From assembly GCA_031002005.1 (NCBI GenBank), contig CM061921.1:129378036-129442035 (forward strand): a DNA stretch of 64,000 nucleotides. The letters run 5' to 3'. This DNA comes from Vandiemenella viatica (Eukaryota; Arthropoda; Insecta; Orthoptera; Morabidae). Each line of letters begins with the position of its first letter. The first letter of the stretch is position 1. The notes beneath the pieces were generated by a model. That model saw only the letters and a program-made list of their open reading frames with translations. It had not been told where the DNA came from and did not search any database. Made by a program: the position numbers and the translations under genes. This document shows, piece after piece, positions 23,900 through 33,959 of the stretch.

Positions 23900-24565
23900 A
23901 CACAAGTTGTTGCTGACCCTATATGTATTTATATAGGATCGTGCTATGCCTATTGAAAGGGTGTGCCAGGATGACTGACACGTGGGTTCTAAATGGTTAA
24001 CCCTATGACTTGCGCCGACTTTCTTCGTATCTTCTGCTCTTGACTTCTCTCTTGAGCCTATCCTCTTCTTCTCTTGCGCTAGTAAATAAACATGAGCATC
24101 GGAGGTAACTAGTAAATAGGAGAGGGAGCGGGCAGCTACAAGCTACTTGAAATAAAAACAATGTCTCTGGAAACCCCATTTAATTGCACTGGACCATAAA
24201 TCAACTACAGTCGATGTTGTACAAATTAAGAGGTATCCCGTAACCCGCAATACTGACCCTAGGGATGAAACTTAACCCCACAGCTCACAACTAACAGAGA
24301 ATGGTGAGGTTGGTGCAGCGAATATCTATCTCCGAGGCCTAGATGTTATCTTGTAGATTGTCAGTCAAGAAGTGAGAGTAATCAATGTATTCTAGCTTGC
24401 TGGAAAAGTATTGGCTTGCATGCTCAGCACTGCACGTGTAGCTTGTAAACCGAACTGTCGATCGGCAGAAAGTCGAACAACAGGACGTGCTTACTCGACG
24501 TCTGGCTGCAGTGAAACTTCGAAAACTTACATGATTTCTGTATTAAAATATTATAAAATATTATA
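23900..24565. other. Unassigned insert inside the jockey RT
   Basis: RT coding is recognisable up to about 23890 (LTSDLEI region) and again from about 24567 (PSQSKTKVACF). The ~670 bases between have no RT counterpart. The insert has an AATAAA at about 24085, a pyrimidine-rich segment (24010-24075) and a repeated CTAGTAAATA (24079 and 24109). It could be a solo LTR or another element, but no TSD or termini were found. Confidence 0.45.
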
Positions 24566-25027
24566 AATGACGTCCCATCACAAAGTAAAACTAAAGTCGC
24601 CTGCTTCCATCTGAACAACAAGGAGTCTCACAGAGAGCTGAGAGTGACTTTTAAGGAAAAACAACTCAGTCACAGGTGAATTCCCTAAACATCTTGGCGT
24701 AACGTTTGATAGGACACTAACATTCAATGAACATCTGAATAAACTCCCAAGCAAGATAAAAATCCACAATGTCATCCACAAACTTGCTGGCACTACCTGT
24801 GGGTATACTGCAGAGAACTACGTACATCTGCATTAAGTCTCATTTATTTGGCAACAGAATATGGCTCTCCTGATCAATGGCATCCAGACAGCACCTGACA
24901 CATTGTCTCTGGCACGCTGATATCGATACCCGACATATTGGCTGCTATGCTGAGCCACATTCCATGTCACGACCTCTGATAACTAGGCCTCCTAGTTAAC
25001 GAAAGTGTAAAACTGATTAAGATTGCA

Positions 25028-25039
25028 TGCTACAAAATA
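25028..25039. repeat. SINE target-site duplication (left copy)
   Basis: TGCTACAAAATA, identical to 25278-25289 on the other side of the SINE. Confidence 0.85.
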
Positions 25040-25277
25040 TTTTTTTTTAAACTGCTTAACATCTCTTAACAGTGAGGTCTTTAGAGAGGGCAAAGGATTT
25101 GGGGCAAGGAATGGGAAGGAATTCGGCCATGGCCTTTCGAAGGAAGCATCTCGGTATTTGCCTGGTGTGATTTGGGAAACCATGGAAAACCCAAATCTGG
25201 ATGCCCGGACGGGGATTCTAACTGCCGTCCTCCCGAATGCGAGGCCAGAACGCTAACCGTTACACCACAACGCTCGG
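25040..25277 (-). repeat. tRNA-derived SINE with 12-bp TSD
   Basis: On the minus strand the head reads GAGCGTTGTGGTGTAACGG (A-box-like TGGTGTAACGG) and, ~45 bases on, AGTTAGAATCC (B-box-like; consensus GGTTCRANTCC), followed by a SINE body and an A-run. TGCTACAAAATA flanks both sides perfectly (25028-25039 and 25278-25289). Removing the insert restores the LINE text KLIKIACYKIAEI, which proves the insertion. Transcription would be by RNA polymerase III and mobilisation by a LINE. Head and body resemble a SINE I recall from Orthoptera. Confidence 0.9.
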
Positions 25278-25289
25278 TGCTACAAAATA
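25278..25289. repeat. SINE target-site duplication (right copy)
   Basis: TGCTACAAAATA, identical to 25028-25039. Confidence 0.85.
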
Positions 25290-25794
25290 GCCGAGATCCA
25301 GACTAACTACTATCGAGTAATAGGCTTAAATCAAGAATACCTTCTCTGACAACAGCAAAAAAAAAAGCCTATTCATCATCATAAAGTCATGGAAAGAAAG
25401 ATGGGAAGAGTCCTCGGACAGACACGTGTAAGCTGCCTGGCTTTAACCAACCAAGAAACTTACAAAATGCCTTGAACCGAATACGCCCAGGACATTGTAG
25501 ATGAGACGATTTCTTCTTTAAATGTGACTGGATGGACTCCTCTGAATGTGATTGTAGAACAGAAAGATAGACTGTGCATCATATGATGGAGAGCAACCTC
25601 AATGCATACAGCCTTTATCAATATGAGTGACGAAGCAACAGAATATTTGACAAATACTACTTTTAATTTTTGATAATAGAGTTTCTCTCATGTAAATTGT
25701 TTTAGTAATTCGAATGTTATAAATGTATTTTGTAAAAGATGTGATGTACATTTCTGTGACCATACAATAAATAAATAAATATTAGTGTTGTCAG

Positions 25795-27185
25795 AAAAAA
25801 TAAGAATAAATGGACAGTATGGCAAAAAATAGTGGTTACAGGAAGATTCACTGACAATATTTTAGAAGGAATAAATGATAAATTAATTCCTGTGGGAATA
25901 TTTTGTGACTTATCTAAAGCATTTGACTGTGTAGATCATAAAATTCTGATACAGAAACTAAAGTATTATGGTATAGATGGCATTGTTAATAAATGGCTTA
26001 GTTCTTACCTTCTGAATAGAAAACAAAGTGTTAATGGAGAATTTTAAGGCTGCCTTAATAGTTCCACTGTTTTCTGAGTGGAAATTAATCAGATGAGGAG
26101 TACCTCAGGGTTCTATATTGGGGCCACTATTGTTTTTAATATATATAAATGATCTACCCTGTGTTTCATCTAAAAACTCAAAATTTGTCAAATTTGCAGA
26201 TGACACAAACATAGGAATTAAAAACACTCCAGATTTATCTACAGAATATATTTCAAATTATGTCTTTAAACTGATTAATAAATGGTTTACAGCTAATGGC
26301 TTGTCTTTAAACTCAGTATATGCAATTCAGTACATCATACAGATTAACACCAGATGTAGACATAAAATTTGCAGGCCAGTCCATTCAAGAGGTAGAGAGT
26401 GTGAAATTTCTAGGTTTGTATATTGATCATAATTTAAATTGGAAAGTACATGTTTCTGACCTATTGGGTGCAGACACGTTTGAAATTCGTACAATTTCAG
26501 CTATAGGTGATCTCCGTATGAGGCAGTTAGTTTATTTTGCTTATTTTCACTCATTATCATATGGAATAATATTCTGGGGCAATTCTACCCATAGAGACAA
26601 AGTGTTCAGGTCCCAAAAGCGTGTAATAAAAATTATGTGTGGGGTTAGCAATAAAACTTCATCTAGAGAGCTGTTCAAGGAGTTAGGGATTTTAACATTA
26701 GCGTCTGAATATATATACACATTAATGTCCTTTGTAGTCACAAATTATACTTTGAAACAAATAGTAAAATACACAATTAGGGCACTAGAAGTAAAAATGA
26801 TCTTCACAAGGATTAAAAGTCATTGTCATCTGTTCAAAAAGGGGTCCGATATTCAGGGATACATATCTTCAATAAACTCCCAACACATATCAAATGTCTA
26901 GCAGATAAGAATAAATTCAGGAAAAAATTGAAAGAATTTTTAATTGACAACTCCTTCTACTCTGTCGAAGAATTTATTTCTAAAGGTATCTAAAAAATAA
27001 CTGCCAGTAGCTTGTGTAAATGTAGATTACACAATTCATTTACCATGTATGCTATGACTGTACATCTACTGGTGTACTTATTATTTTGTTATGCAACTGT
27101 TTATCTGTAAATTGACAACTTTCCACATCCCACAGAGTCAGTCTCTTATATTGGTATCAATGGAAAATGAATGTATTGTATTGTA
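25795..27185 (+). mobile_element. 5'-truncated LINE (jockey/CR1-like) with TGTATTGTAT tail
   Basis: RT is well preserved. VGIFCDLSKAFDCVDHKIL carries the first catalytic Asp (25890-25950), followed by NKWLSSYLLNRKQSV. GVPQGSILGPLLFLIYINDL is at 26098-26158 and FADDT at 26192-26206. KFLGLYIDHNLNWKVHV is in the thumb (26400-26450) and C-terminal text such as RVIKIMCGVSNKTSSRELFK follows. The element ends in GAATGTATTGTATTGTAT at about 27168-27185, a short tandem tail of the kind that terminates CR1/jockey-group LINEs. The EN domain is absent. Confidence 0.8.
25832..26901 (+). pseudogene. LINE reverse transcriptase, split into three frames
   Basis: Frame 25832-26047 holds the DLSKAFD block and ends at a stop. 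Frame 26118-26426 holds the GPLLFLIYINDL and FADDT blocks. Frame 26320-26901 holds the thumb and C-terminal region (VESVKFLGLYIDHNLN, YGIIFWGNSTHRDKVFRSQK). The short breaks between frames include a GVPQG block lying just before 26118. It needs only a few repairs, so it is relatively young among the LINE copies here but still inactive. Confidence 0.75.
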
Positions 27186-27338
27186 TAAGCAAAATCATTT
27201 ACATTTATTGTCAGACAGTGGTAACAAACCCAAAGATTACAAAAATTAGCTTAGAATGGATGCAAATGTAGGCTATTTAGTAAGTTGTCAAATACTGTAA
27301 GTCCAAAGCTTACAAAAAAAAAAAAACTCAGATGCAAC

Positions 27339-27548
27339 CAGGGGCAGATCGAGGGGGGGGGGCTAGGGGGTCAAGCTCCCCCCCCCCCAAAAAAGTATCT
27401 AGGTCCACCGACGACATCATAATTTTGGAGACTTTTTTTTTTTTTTAGCTCTCCTGATCTTTTAAGGGGCAGCAATCCGAAGAGACTATTAAGACTACCC
27501 TTGCCCGACTCAAGCCCCTCCCAAACCAAAATCCTGAATCCGCCCCTA
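27339..27548. repeat. hAT-type MITE, 210 bp
   Basis: Begins CAGGGGCAGATC and ends GGATTC-x-GCCCCTA-like (GAATCCGCCCCTA), i.e. inverted ends of about 12-13 bases. An 8-base flank repeats with one mismatch: GATGCAAC (27331-27338) and GATGCTAC (27549-27556). The CAGGGGCGGATC-style terminus with 8-bp TSD is typical of hAT non-autonomous elements. The interior is G/C homopolymer-rich with no ORF. Confidence 0.7.
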
Positions 27549-27556
27549 GATGCTAC

Positions 27557-28130
27557 AAAGTATTGTGCTTGAAAACATGGTCATAGTAAACTAGTTTTGT
27601 AGATTTTGTCTCCACCTATTGTTGAGTTTTCAATATTACATATATATCCTGCAAAAATCACTATGGAAAGATTGGATTTTCTTTTTTGTAATAGCACTAC
27701 CACCTTTTATATTGTATATTCTACAAACCTCTATCAATGCACTGTTTTCCAAGTTTTTTTAAAAAATAATTTGAGTTCACATACTCTTTTGATTTCCCCT
27801 TCCACCATGCATGGATATGATGCAATGAAATCAGTTACTAATTCTCTATTCATCTTACTTGTAAGTTTATTCAGCACATCTTATCTGATGTGAGTAAATT
27901 CTTAGGCGAGATAACTGTGTGCTGTTAGCATCGTGCATGCTCACCCCATTGAAATCTGCAACGATTGTTACTGGCTTGTGATGTTGCACGTCATGGTTTA
28001 TTTGGATTGCCATGGAGATATATATATATATATATATATATTTGTGTGTGTGTGTGTAATAATGGACTGTTCTATACCAACTGAAAAATAATGAAAGGTA
28101 TGGAACACTAATATCTATATGGGTATTTTT
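27557..28130. other. Non-coding with TA and TG microsatellite
   Basis: No gene recognised. A (TA)n tract at about 28018-28041 is followed by (TG)n at about 28043-28057. The 95-codon frame at 27606-27893 has no recognised domain. Confidence 0.45.
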
Positions 28131-28139
28131 GGAAGACTG

Positions 28140-28640
28140 TGTTGATCATATGACCTAGGTTGAAATGTTACATGGCTTGGCTCCTGAAAACTTTTTTACC
28201 CAGCTATATTAGTTAAAAAGCTCAGCTAGGAGGAGCATTTTGGAAAGAATCAACAGAAAAACTAAATAAAACAGCATCAATTAAAAAAAAGGTACCAAGG
28301 AGATGCCCCATAGAATTGAAATGGGAAACTGCTAGAGATTTGCAGAAAGATATGGAACACACATTATAAGCGTCAAGAAATATACTAGAGTTAGAAATGG
28401 TGCAAAGGACAGCTACGTTTGTCTGTGGAAATCACTAGTGTGCAATTAGTGAATAAAATGATAAAAGAACTGTACTGGGAGTCTTTAATGGGTATGAAAA
28501 TAGGTGGAGAGAAGGGAAGTATGTACACTAGGACTATGTGGATATTAGCATTAGGGGGGGAAAAAAACCAATCATAAGGGAAATGTGAAGTTTCCCTCTC
28601 CATGTTAGGGATCTGAGACTAAAACATGCAAGCTATGGGT
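28140..28640 (+). pseudogene. CR1-like LINE C-terminal fragment
   Basis: Shifted frames around 28385-28490 read LELEMVQRTATFVCGNH and NKMIKELYWESLMGMKIGGEK. These match the minus-strand LINE at 57733-58146 (TEVIKELQWDSLGGRRRAKG). The 3' side is broken by a G-run at about 28553-28559. This is another partial copy of the family present at 30.8-32.0 kb and 57.4-59.9 kb. Confidence 0.6.
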
Positions 28641-28659
28641 GTGATGGACAATTTAACTC

Positions 28660-28810
28660 TTTTACTATTATTATTAATCACTTGTGATGGAGTTTGTCAT
28701 CTGGTGGCGATTTCCTTATAGGGTATGCCCACTTTCGATAAATGTACATCTTCACCTTAAAATCCTTTATTCTCCACTGTTAATAATTTTCCCCGTGTAA
28801 CACAGGACTT
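28660..28810 (-). repeat. CR1-like LINE 3' terminal fragment
   Basis: TGTGATGGAGTTTGTCATCT at 28684-28703 and the following text match TGTAATGGAGCACAAGGTCT at 57441-57460, the 3' end of the antisense LINE at 57.4-59.9 kb. It lies head-to-head with the plus-strand fragment just before it. Confidence 0.5.
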
Positions 28811-29200
28811 AGGAGTGAAGTAACCTAATAGAAACATAGTTAACTGGAGACGAATGTGTAACAACAAACGCCTGTAGATCTGCAGGGAACTTGTCTGCTG
28901 GACATAAGCATCATCACAATCAGTCAACAAAAAAAACTAACAAAGCTTGTACCAATTCACAAAAATGGGCACAACATGCAGTCATGTACACAATACCAGT
29001 TACTACTACACATCGCACTAAATGTAAGTCATAGGTAATATTTCTTTTAACGTGCTAATAATTTATTGAAGCACTTATAAAATAATTACCGCAACATATA
29101 GCGATGCCAATGACCAGCATATGGCACGCTCTTTTCCTTCGGCGATCACATTTCACACAAAAAGCCCTGCCTCCTCTCTCACACCTTTCTACATTTTAGC

Positions 29201-29208
29201 CAGAAAAC
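29201..29208. repeat. hAT target-site duplication (left)
   Basis: CAGAAAAC, identical to 30703-30710. Confidence 0.8.
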
Positions 29209-30187
29209 TAGAGATGGGTCACAAATAACTAAGCGGCTACAAATAACCGTTATTTTAAAAACGCCGTTTAGAAAGTAGCGGCCAAAACGATAACTGGAGT
29301 TATTCAAATAACGGTCAGCACTTCCCTCTCTGACAGCGCTGTAATTGTTCGTCGACCGCCCGCTACGAGTGCATCAGTCACCGCTTATTGCCTCTCTCAC
29401 CGTTATTAATTGCAATAAATACCACTAGATGACACTACCATCGCAAAATAATAGTTATTAACTACGATAGCGATCACTAGAGGACACCACCTATGTAAAC
29501 CACTTTTTCCAACCTCTAACCGTTATTAACTGCGATAGCGCCCAACAGATGTCGCTACTGCTGACGACGTTAAATACTACTTTGCAGGTGTTATTTGCGA
29601 TAGGATCCAAAATTTATCATCTCTCTACGACTTAGTGACCATTAAACTGGTTTTCAGCATCCATCCTTCCATCAAAAACCACTTTATTATGCTTTTTGTT
29701 ACAGCTGTGTACATGTGTTATATCGTCTTTGCCAGTTGAAGGCGTTATTAACTTCGATAGCGATCACTAGAGGACACCACCTACGTAAACAGCTTTTTAA
29801 TACCTTTAACTGTTATTAACTGCGATAGCTACCAACAGATGGAGAAACCATCGAAAAGCGCTGCGCTAGTATTTCCACAAGTCAATTAGTTTAAAACAGC
29901 AAATCATATTTACATTTCAAATTACTTTTATGTAAGTCTGAACAACACATTTAAATTGCAGCTGGTCTATTATTGGGACACATTTACAACATATGTAAAG
30001 TATGCTATACATATAACTATAGCCACACAAAACTTAATGCGAATTAATAGCCAGACTGAAAAATTGTTTACTTTCAGCAAAGTTAATCTTCTGTATTTGT
30101 TGCATATATTCATAAAAACTCATACTACAAATTCATTAGTTTCAAACAGAAAAATATATTAACACGTAATCAAAACTGTCCACTTCG

Positions 30188-30239
<52 letters not shown>

Positions 30240-30702
30240 CGTACGTCCGTAAATCACGTTATACACAAACCGTTAAAGCTGGTCGTGTTAAAATTCTATA
30301 TTAATTTATCAAGCCATCACTGCGACTTATTAAACAAATACATAAACACAAGTCGAAGGCGTATATAAAGTCTCTGACAGTTACTATGGAAGCCGCTTAT
30401 TAGGAAGCCGCTTATTTGAAAGCCGCTATTCGTGACGTACCGTTAAACGCTAAATAACGCTAATAAGCGGCTTTTCGTGATGTCAGGGCCGCTATATTCG
30501 TCACATCCGGTTATATGACATTTCCGGCTTTTTCAACAAGAGAAGAGCGTTTCTGAGCAGAGCTTTTAGTAGCGTCACCACAGATATTACTTCAGAACAA
30601 AATAACTATACGTTATTTCTAACGGTTAAAAAAAGCGGTTAGATAAAAGAAGCAATAACTGAATAACGTATTACTGGAAAAAAGCTGTTTTGCCCATCTC
30701 TA
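29209..30702. mobile_element. Non-autonomous hAT-type element with perfect 8-bp TSD
   Basis: Starts TAGAGATGGGTCACAAA and ends TTTTGCCCATCTCTA, so the terminal repeats are TAGAGATGGG plus a looser extension. CAGAAAAC flanks both sides exactly (29201-29208 and 30703-30710). Subterminal regions are packed with GCCGCTTA/TAAGCGGC and CGTTATT/AATAACG motifs in both orientations, as expected for hAT transposase binding. Inside, two ~100-base segments repeat about 290 bases apart (29450-29560 and 29745-29850). A run of about 47 T lies at 30190-30236. No transposase ORF is visible, so it must be mobilised in trans. Confidence 0.85.
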
Positions 30703-30710
30703 CAGAAAAC
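30703..30710. repeat. hAT target-site duplication (right)
   Basis: CAGAAAAC, identical to 29201-29208. Confidence 0.8.
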
Positions 30711-30784
30711 CAAGGACCTTACCAGTCAAAGATATGACACTGAATTGTGAAGTGTATAACATAAATGTAACTCCCACTTCTGGC

Positions 30785-31215
30785 ACGTTTAGTTACTTTT
30801 CTTTAAATTGTTAATTTAATTGTGATGGATCATTTTCTCCACACACCTAGCTTCCTGTATTTTCTTTTTAGTTTAATTTGCCCTCATACCTAGTTTTGAC
30901 CTTTATGAATTTTTATTTTAGATTTTTTCAGTGTTTTTGGTAAACTTCTCAGCGCTTCCCTTGGTAACTTATTCTACACCTTGACTACCTTTCCTACAAA
31001 ACAAAATTTTCCCACTCCTTTACGACTGAAATCGAGTGCCAGCTTGTGGTCATGGTCATCTTTTCCCTTCTATGCCGTATTCCATATTCTTCCACCAACA
31101 TTCTTCCCGTCAAATGAATTTCAATGTTCATTAATATCGTTCTGAAACGGCTTCTTTTTGTAGTTGAGATAACAATAGAACTTCTTTCATCTATTCTATT
31201 CCATATCATTTGTAC
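30785..31215 (-). repeat. CR1-like LINE 3' end (copy)
   Basis: ATCGAGTGCCAGCTTGTGGT at 31031-31050 and the flanking text match 57647-57666 of the antisense LINE at 57.4-59.9 kb. The UTR start near 30814 (TTTAATTGTGATGGA) also matches 57434-57448. The minus-strand frame RKGMTMTTSWHSISVVKEWE corresponds to REKITITTSWHLMSGIRVWE there. It contains only the C-terminus and 3' UTR. Confidence 0.65.
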
Positions 31216-31461
31216 TATACTTTGATGCTAACGGACCAATAAATACAAATACAAAAACTATGTGGATAAAAAGTCAAATAATGTTTCGAAACTCGTAAAA
31301 CCTTTCATGTACCGAGTTGTTCAACAGTTTCGTGGATGGAATAACATTATTATGTTGAATCCGAACCTCGCAACGTTCTAGGGTACCCATATGAACAAAG
31401 GAGGGTCCATCACGCAGAAGATAGCGTCCACACTTGGACTGTCGTTCATTGTTAGGTCATT

Positions 31462-31582
31462 CAGAGCCGGCGTTAGGGTGGGGGGTGGGAAGGGGGTGAA
31501 ATGTACCGGGGCCCGCCGGTCTGATGGGGGGCCCGGCCACCGGCTGTAGGGGCCCTCCGCCAAAATCCTAGCGCCGGCCCTG
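31462..31582. repeat. GC-rich hAT-type MITE, 121 bp, perfect 8-bp TSD
   Basis: Ends CAGAGCCGGCGTTAGGG and CCTAGCGCCGGCCCTG are inverted repeats (CAGRGCCGGCGYTAGG). AGGTCATT flanks both sides exactly (31454-31461 and 31583-31590). It is strongly GC-rich inside AT-rich DNA and has no ORF. An 8-bp TSD with CAG-starting termini indicates the hAT superfamily. Confidence 0.85.
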
Positions 31583-31609
31583 AGGTCATTCGTATATGAA
31601 AGTGGATGT

Positions 31610-31985
31610 TTGCATATTTATCCACCCAGGCCTCATCACCTAAAATCTAGTGTCAGTTTGTGGTCATGGTCAACTTAGACTCCATACACTACTCAGAATT
31701 CTTCCTCATTCTAACCTCATTATACGCCATATACAGCACCAACACTCTTCCTATCTTCCATTGACATCCAGCACAACTCCTTTATTATTATGTCAGTTGC
31801 TGAACGTGTTCCACTAACAAATCTACCTGCCTTACCTTGCACCCTGGATTCGATGTCCAAAAAATGCGGACTCCCTATTACACCACTGTATGCAAGCAAT
31901 GATCTCTCTGTGGGTTTGTGACCCAATTCATTCACTTCTCTGGTACATCCCCTCATCACGATTTATGTCCCGAAGGACAGGTAGT
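31610..31985 (-). pseudogene. CR1-like LINE C-terminal fragment (copy)
   Basis: The minus-strand frame 31720-31959 reads MMRGCTREVNELGHKP through IIKELCWMSMEDRKSVGAVY. This aligns with MMRRYTREVRALGYKT and VIKELQWDSLGGRRRAKGVM in the LINE at 57733-58146. About 80 residues survive between the thumb and the C-terminus. Confidence 0.65.
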
Positions 31986-32569
31986 GAAGAACGTGAGAAA
32001 GACAGTTCATATCCCAACACAAATGTCAGTAAACTGTAAACAGCACAGTGAAATTGAAGAGTGCCTGCTCCCTGTAGAAACAGTGGTGAAATCTCGACGT
32101 TGAGTTGGCTTCTATCACCATATATTTTAGGCACAAACCCACAGAGGAAGAAGATACACACACATTTTTGTCCATGTATACAGCGAGTGCGACAGAACTA
32201 ACAGCAAGCATCATGGTAACGAAGAAGTGGGACAGAACTGTCGTTACCACTGATTAACTGGGCAGTACTCTCGTTACAAAAATCATAATACAGTCGATTT
32301 CGAGGAAGGTTGAGTAAGCGTAAATCACCAAACTTACGCATAAATGTCCATGCTTACGGCGAGTTCAGCACAAATCACAAATACAGGCACCAGTCATGGA
32401 AACGAAAATGTGGGGGCAGTACTCTTTTGCCTCATGACTGGCTGTAAAACAAAACTCTCCTTAGATAACATCAGGAAGACATACTAGAAGGTGTGCAAAA
32501 GATGGCAAGTTTTCATCACAAATCTCGGTGTTTATCCTATATATAGTGTTCAACACATCCAATTGATCA

Positions 32570-33500
32570 CATGTACCATGAACACATAGATCACCGCCAA
32601 GTCTCTCCCACATAGCACCCCATTCCGTCATTCAGTAACATGTGCCCCAGGTACCTTGAGTTGCAGTAGACACTTGGCTATCAGACAAAAATCATAACTT
32701 CCATATTCATGGTAGGTCTCACCCACAAATCCACACGTCTCCACACACAAGCACAAACAAACATAAGTGGAGGAACAGCAAATCATACATCCAGACAGAA
32801 GAGTTAAAGGAAGATATCACCATATTTATGCATATATACATACAGAGAGAGACGCACACACACGCACATTTCCATGCCTTCAGAGAGATCGAGACAACAT
32901 ACAGACCAATAATGGCATCGAAAAAGTGGGGCAGAATCCCCATGGCTCATAACTGACCAAAAAATCATCAGTAACATGTGTTCCAGGTACCAAACTATTC
33001 ACACCAACATCGTCTCATTTATCTCACACTACTGACCTCTCTGCCATTCAGTATCGTGTGTCCTAGGTACAAAACTATTCACAACAGCACCACCACGTCT
33101 ATCTCACACCACAAGCCTTTTCTTCCATTCAGCGAAATGCACCCCAGGTACCATGAGTAGCAGTAGACACGTGGTCATCAGACAGATATCATGCAAAATC
33201 TCATCCAAAAATCCATAAGTCACAAAACACACACACACACCCATTAGTGGTGGAATTGAACTGCACATCCTACAACCAGACAGACGAGTCAAAGGAAGGT
33301 ATCACCATATTTACTCATACATACACAGAGACAGACGCACACATACAAACAGAGAGACGCACAAATACACACATGTTGGTACCTAGAGCGAGCTCGATAA
33401 AACAACCAGCGCCAATCAATCACGACCATGTCTCTCCCGCACCACAACCCTTTCTGCCATTCAGTAACATGTGCCCCAGGTTCAGGATGTCAGCTACATA
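32570..33500. repeat. Degenerate tandem repeat, ~500-bp unit
   Basis: Two long units can be aligned. CCCCAGGTACC(T/A)TGAGT(T/A)GCAGTAG occurs at about 32644 and 33141. AAGGAAG(A/G)TATCACCATATTTA occurs near 32808 and 33294. TTCAGTAACATGTG(C/T)-type boxes recur at 32631, 32970 and 33460. CA- and AGAGAC-rich microsatellite lies within each unit. Small frames here are not credible genes. Similarity to 32200-32450 (AGTGGGACAGAACT / TGGGGGCAGTACTC) suggests the array extends leftward in decayed form. Confidence 0.6.
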
Positions 33501-33895
33501 TGTAGGCATCATAGAGCTCAGTGTTATTGATCAAAACTGATGACAGAATATAGACACGGATGGCAGTCTGCTGAAAAAATAATTTTAGAGTGAAATTTTA
33601 TGGTAATTAAATAATTAATGAATTATAATAGTTCAAAATATCAATAAGACATGACAAAATGCTCTTCGAAGGTCCTAGTAAGAAAATTACAGGTTTCGAA
33701 AAAATGAATGTTGAGGGGCCTCTAATTTATACCAGCAAGCAATGATCAACATGATACGTCCGCTTTCAAATCCCTAATGACACGCTCTCCTAATAAAATA
33801 TTCTTGTACTGATTCTCGAGATGAAAATATTCTAGATAGACGCGTACAAACGGGAATAGTATGCGGTGTGTGCTATTTAGTGTCTGATTTAGCGA
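33501..33895. other. Non-coding stretch
   Basis: AT-rich; no gene or element recognised. Confidence 0.35.
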
Positions 33896-33959
33896 GCAAC
33901 TCCTCGGGTGATAGCATGTAGCGGGACAGTCGGAAATAACTTAATGGATTTGAAACACG

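Larger units (their letters stand above)
22900..25620 (+). pseudogene. Jockey-type reverse transcriptase (plus-strand segment)
   Basis: Blocks in order: MAPSDKKHTKKVKQEFRSLK (23058), NPFTEEEITAVTGKIKVCKA, DGIFPEFLIYCGKHAG, TIAVLKPGKSLNQPQSCRPI, ALFSVICKLLEKH. After frame changes come IPVEYAGF-like text, LSATYDTI, and the YADDW active site at 23791-23805. After the unassigned insert it resumes at 24567 with SKTKVACFHLNNKESHRELR, a LGVTFDRTLTFNEHL thumb, and the C-terminal NESVKLIKIACYK and HHMMESNLNAYSLYQ. Multiple stops and frameshifts make it inactive. Confidence 0.75.
21886..25790. mobile_element. Jockey-like LINE with inverted 5' part (twin-priming structure)
   Basis: The endonuclease portion lies on the minus strand (about 22890 down to 21890) and the RT portion on the plus strand (about 22895 to 25790). 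They meet near 22890 with the element's 5' side at the junction. The EN piece ends IPRGYRKQYFPVWNER and the RT piece begins near RWTDIMETLNFKTSSRKVL, which in jockey proteins follow each other closely, so little sequence is lost. The 3' end is an (AAAT)n-type tail at about 25767-25782. It is interrupted by an unassigned ~670-bp insert (about 23900-24565) and a SINE (25040-25277). Confidence 0.75.
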
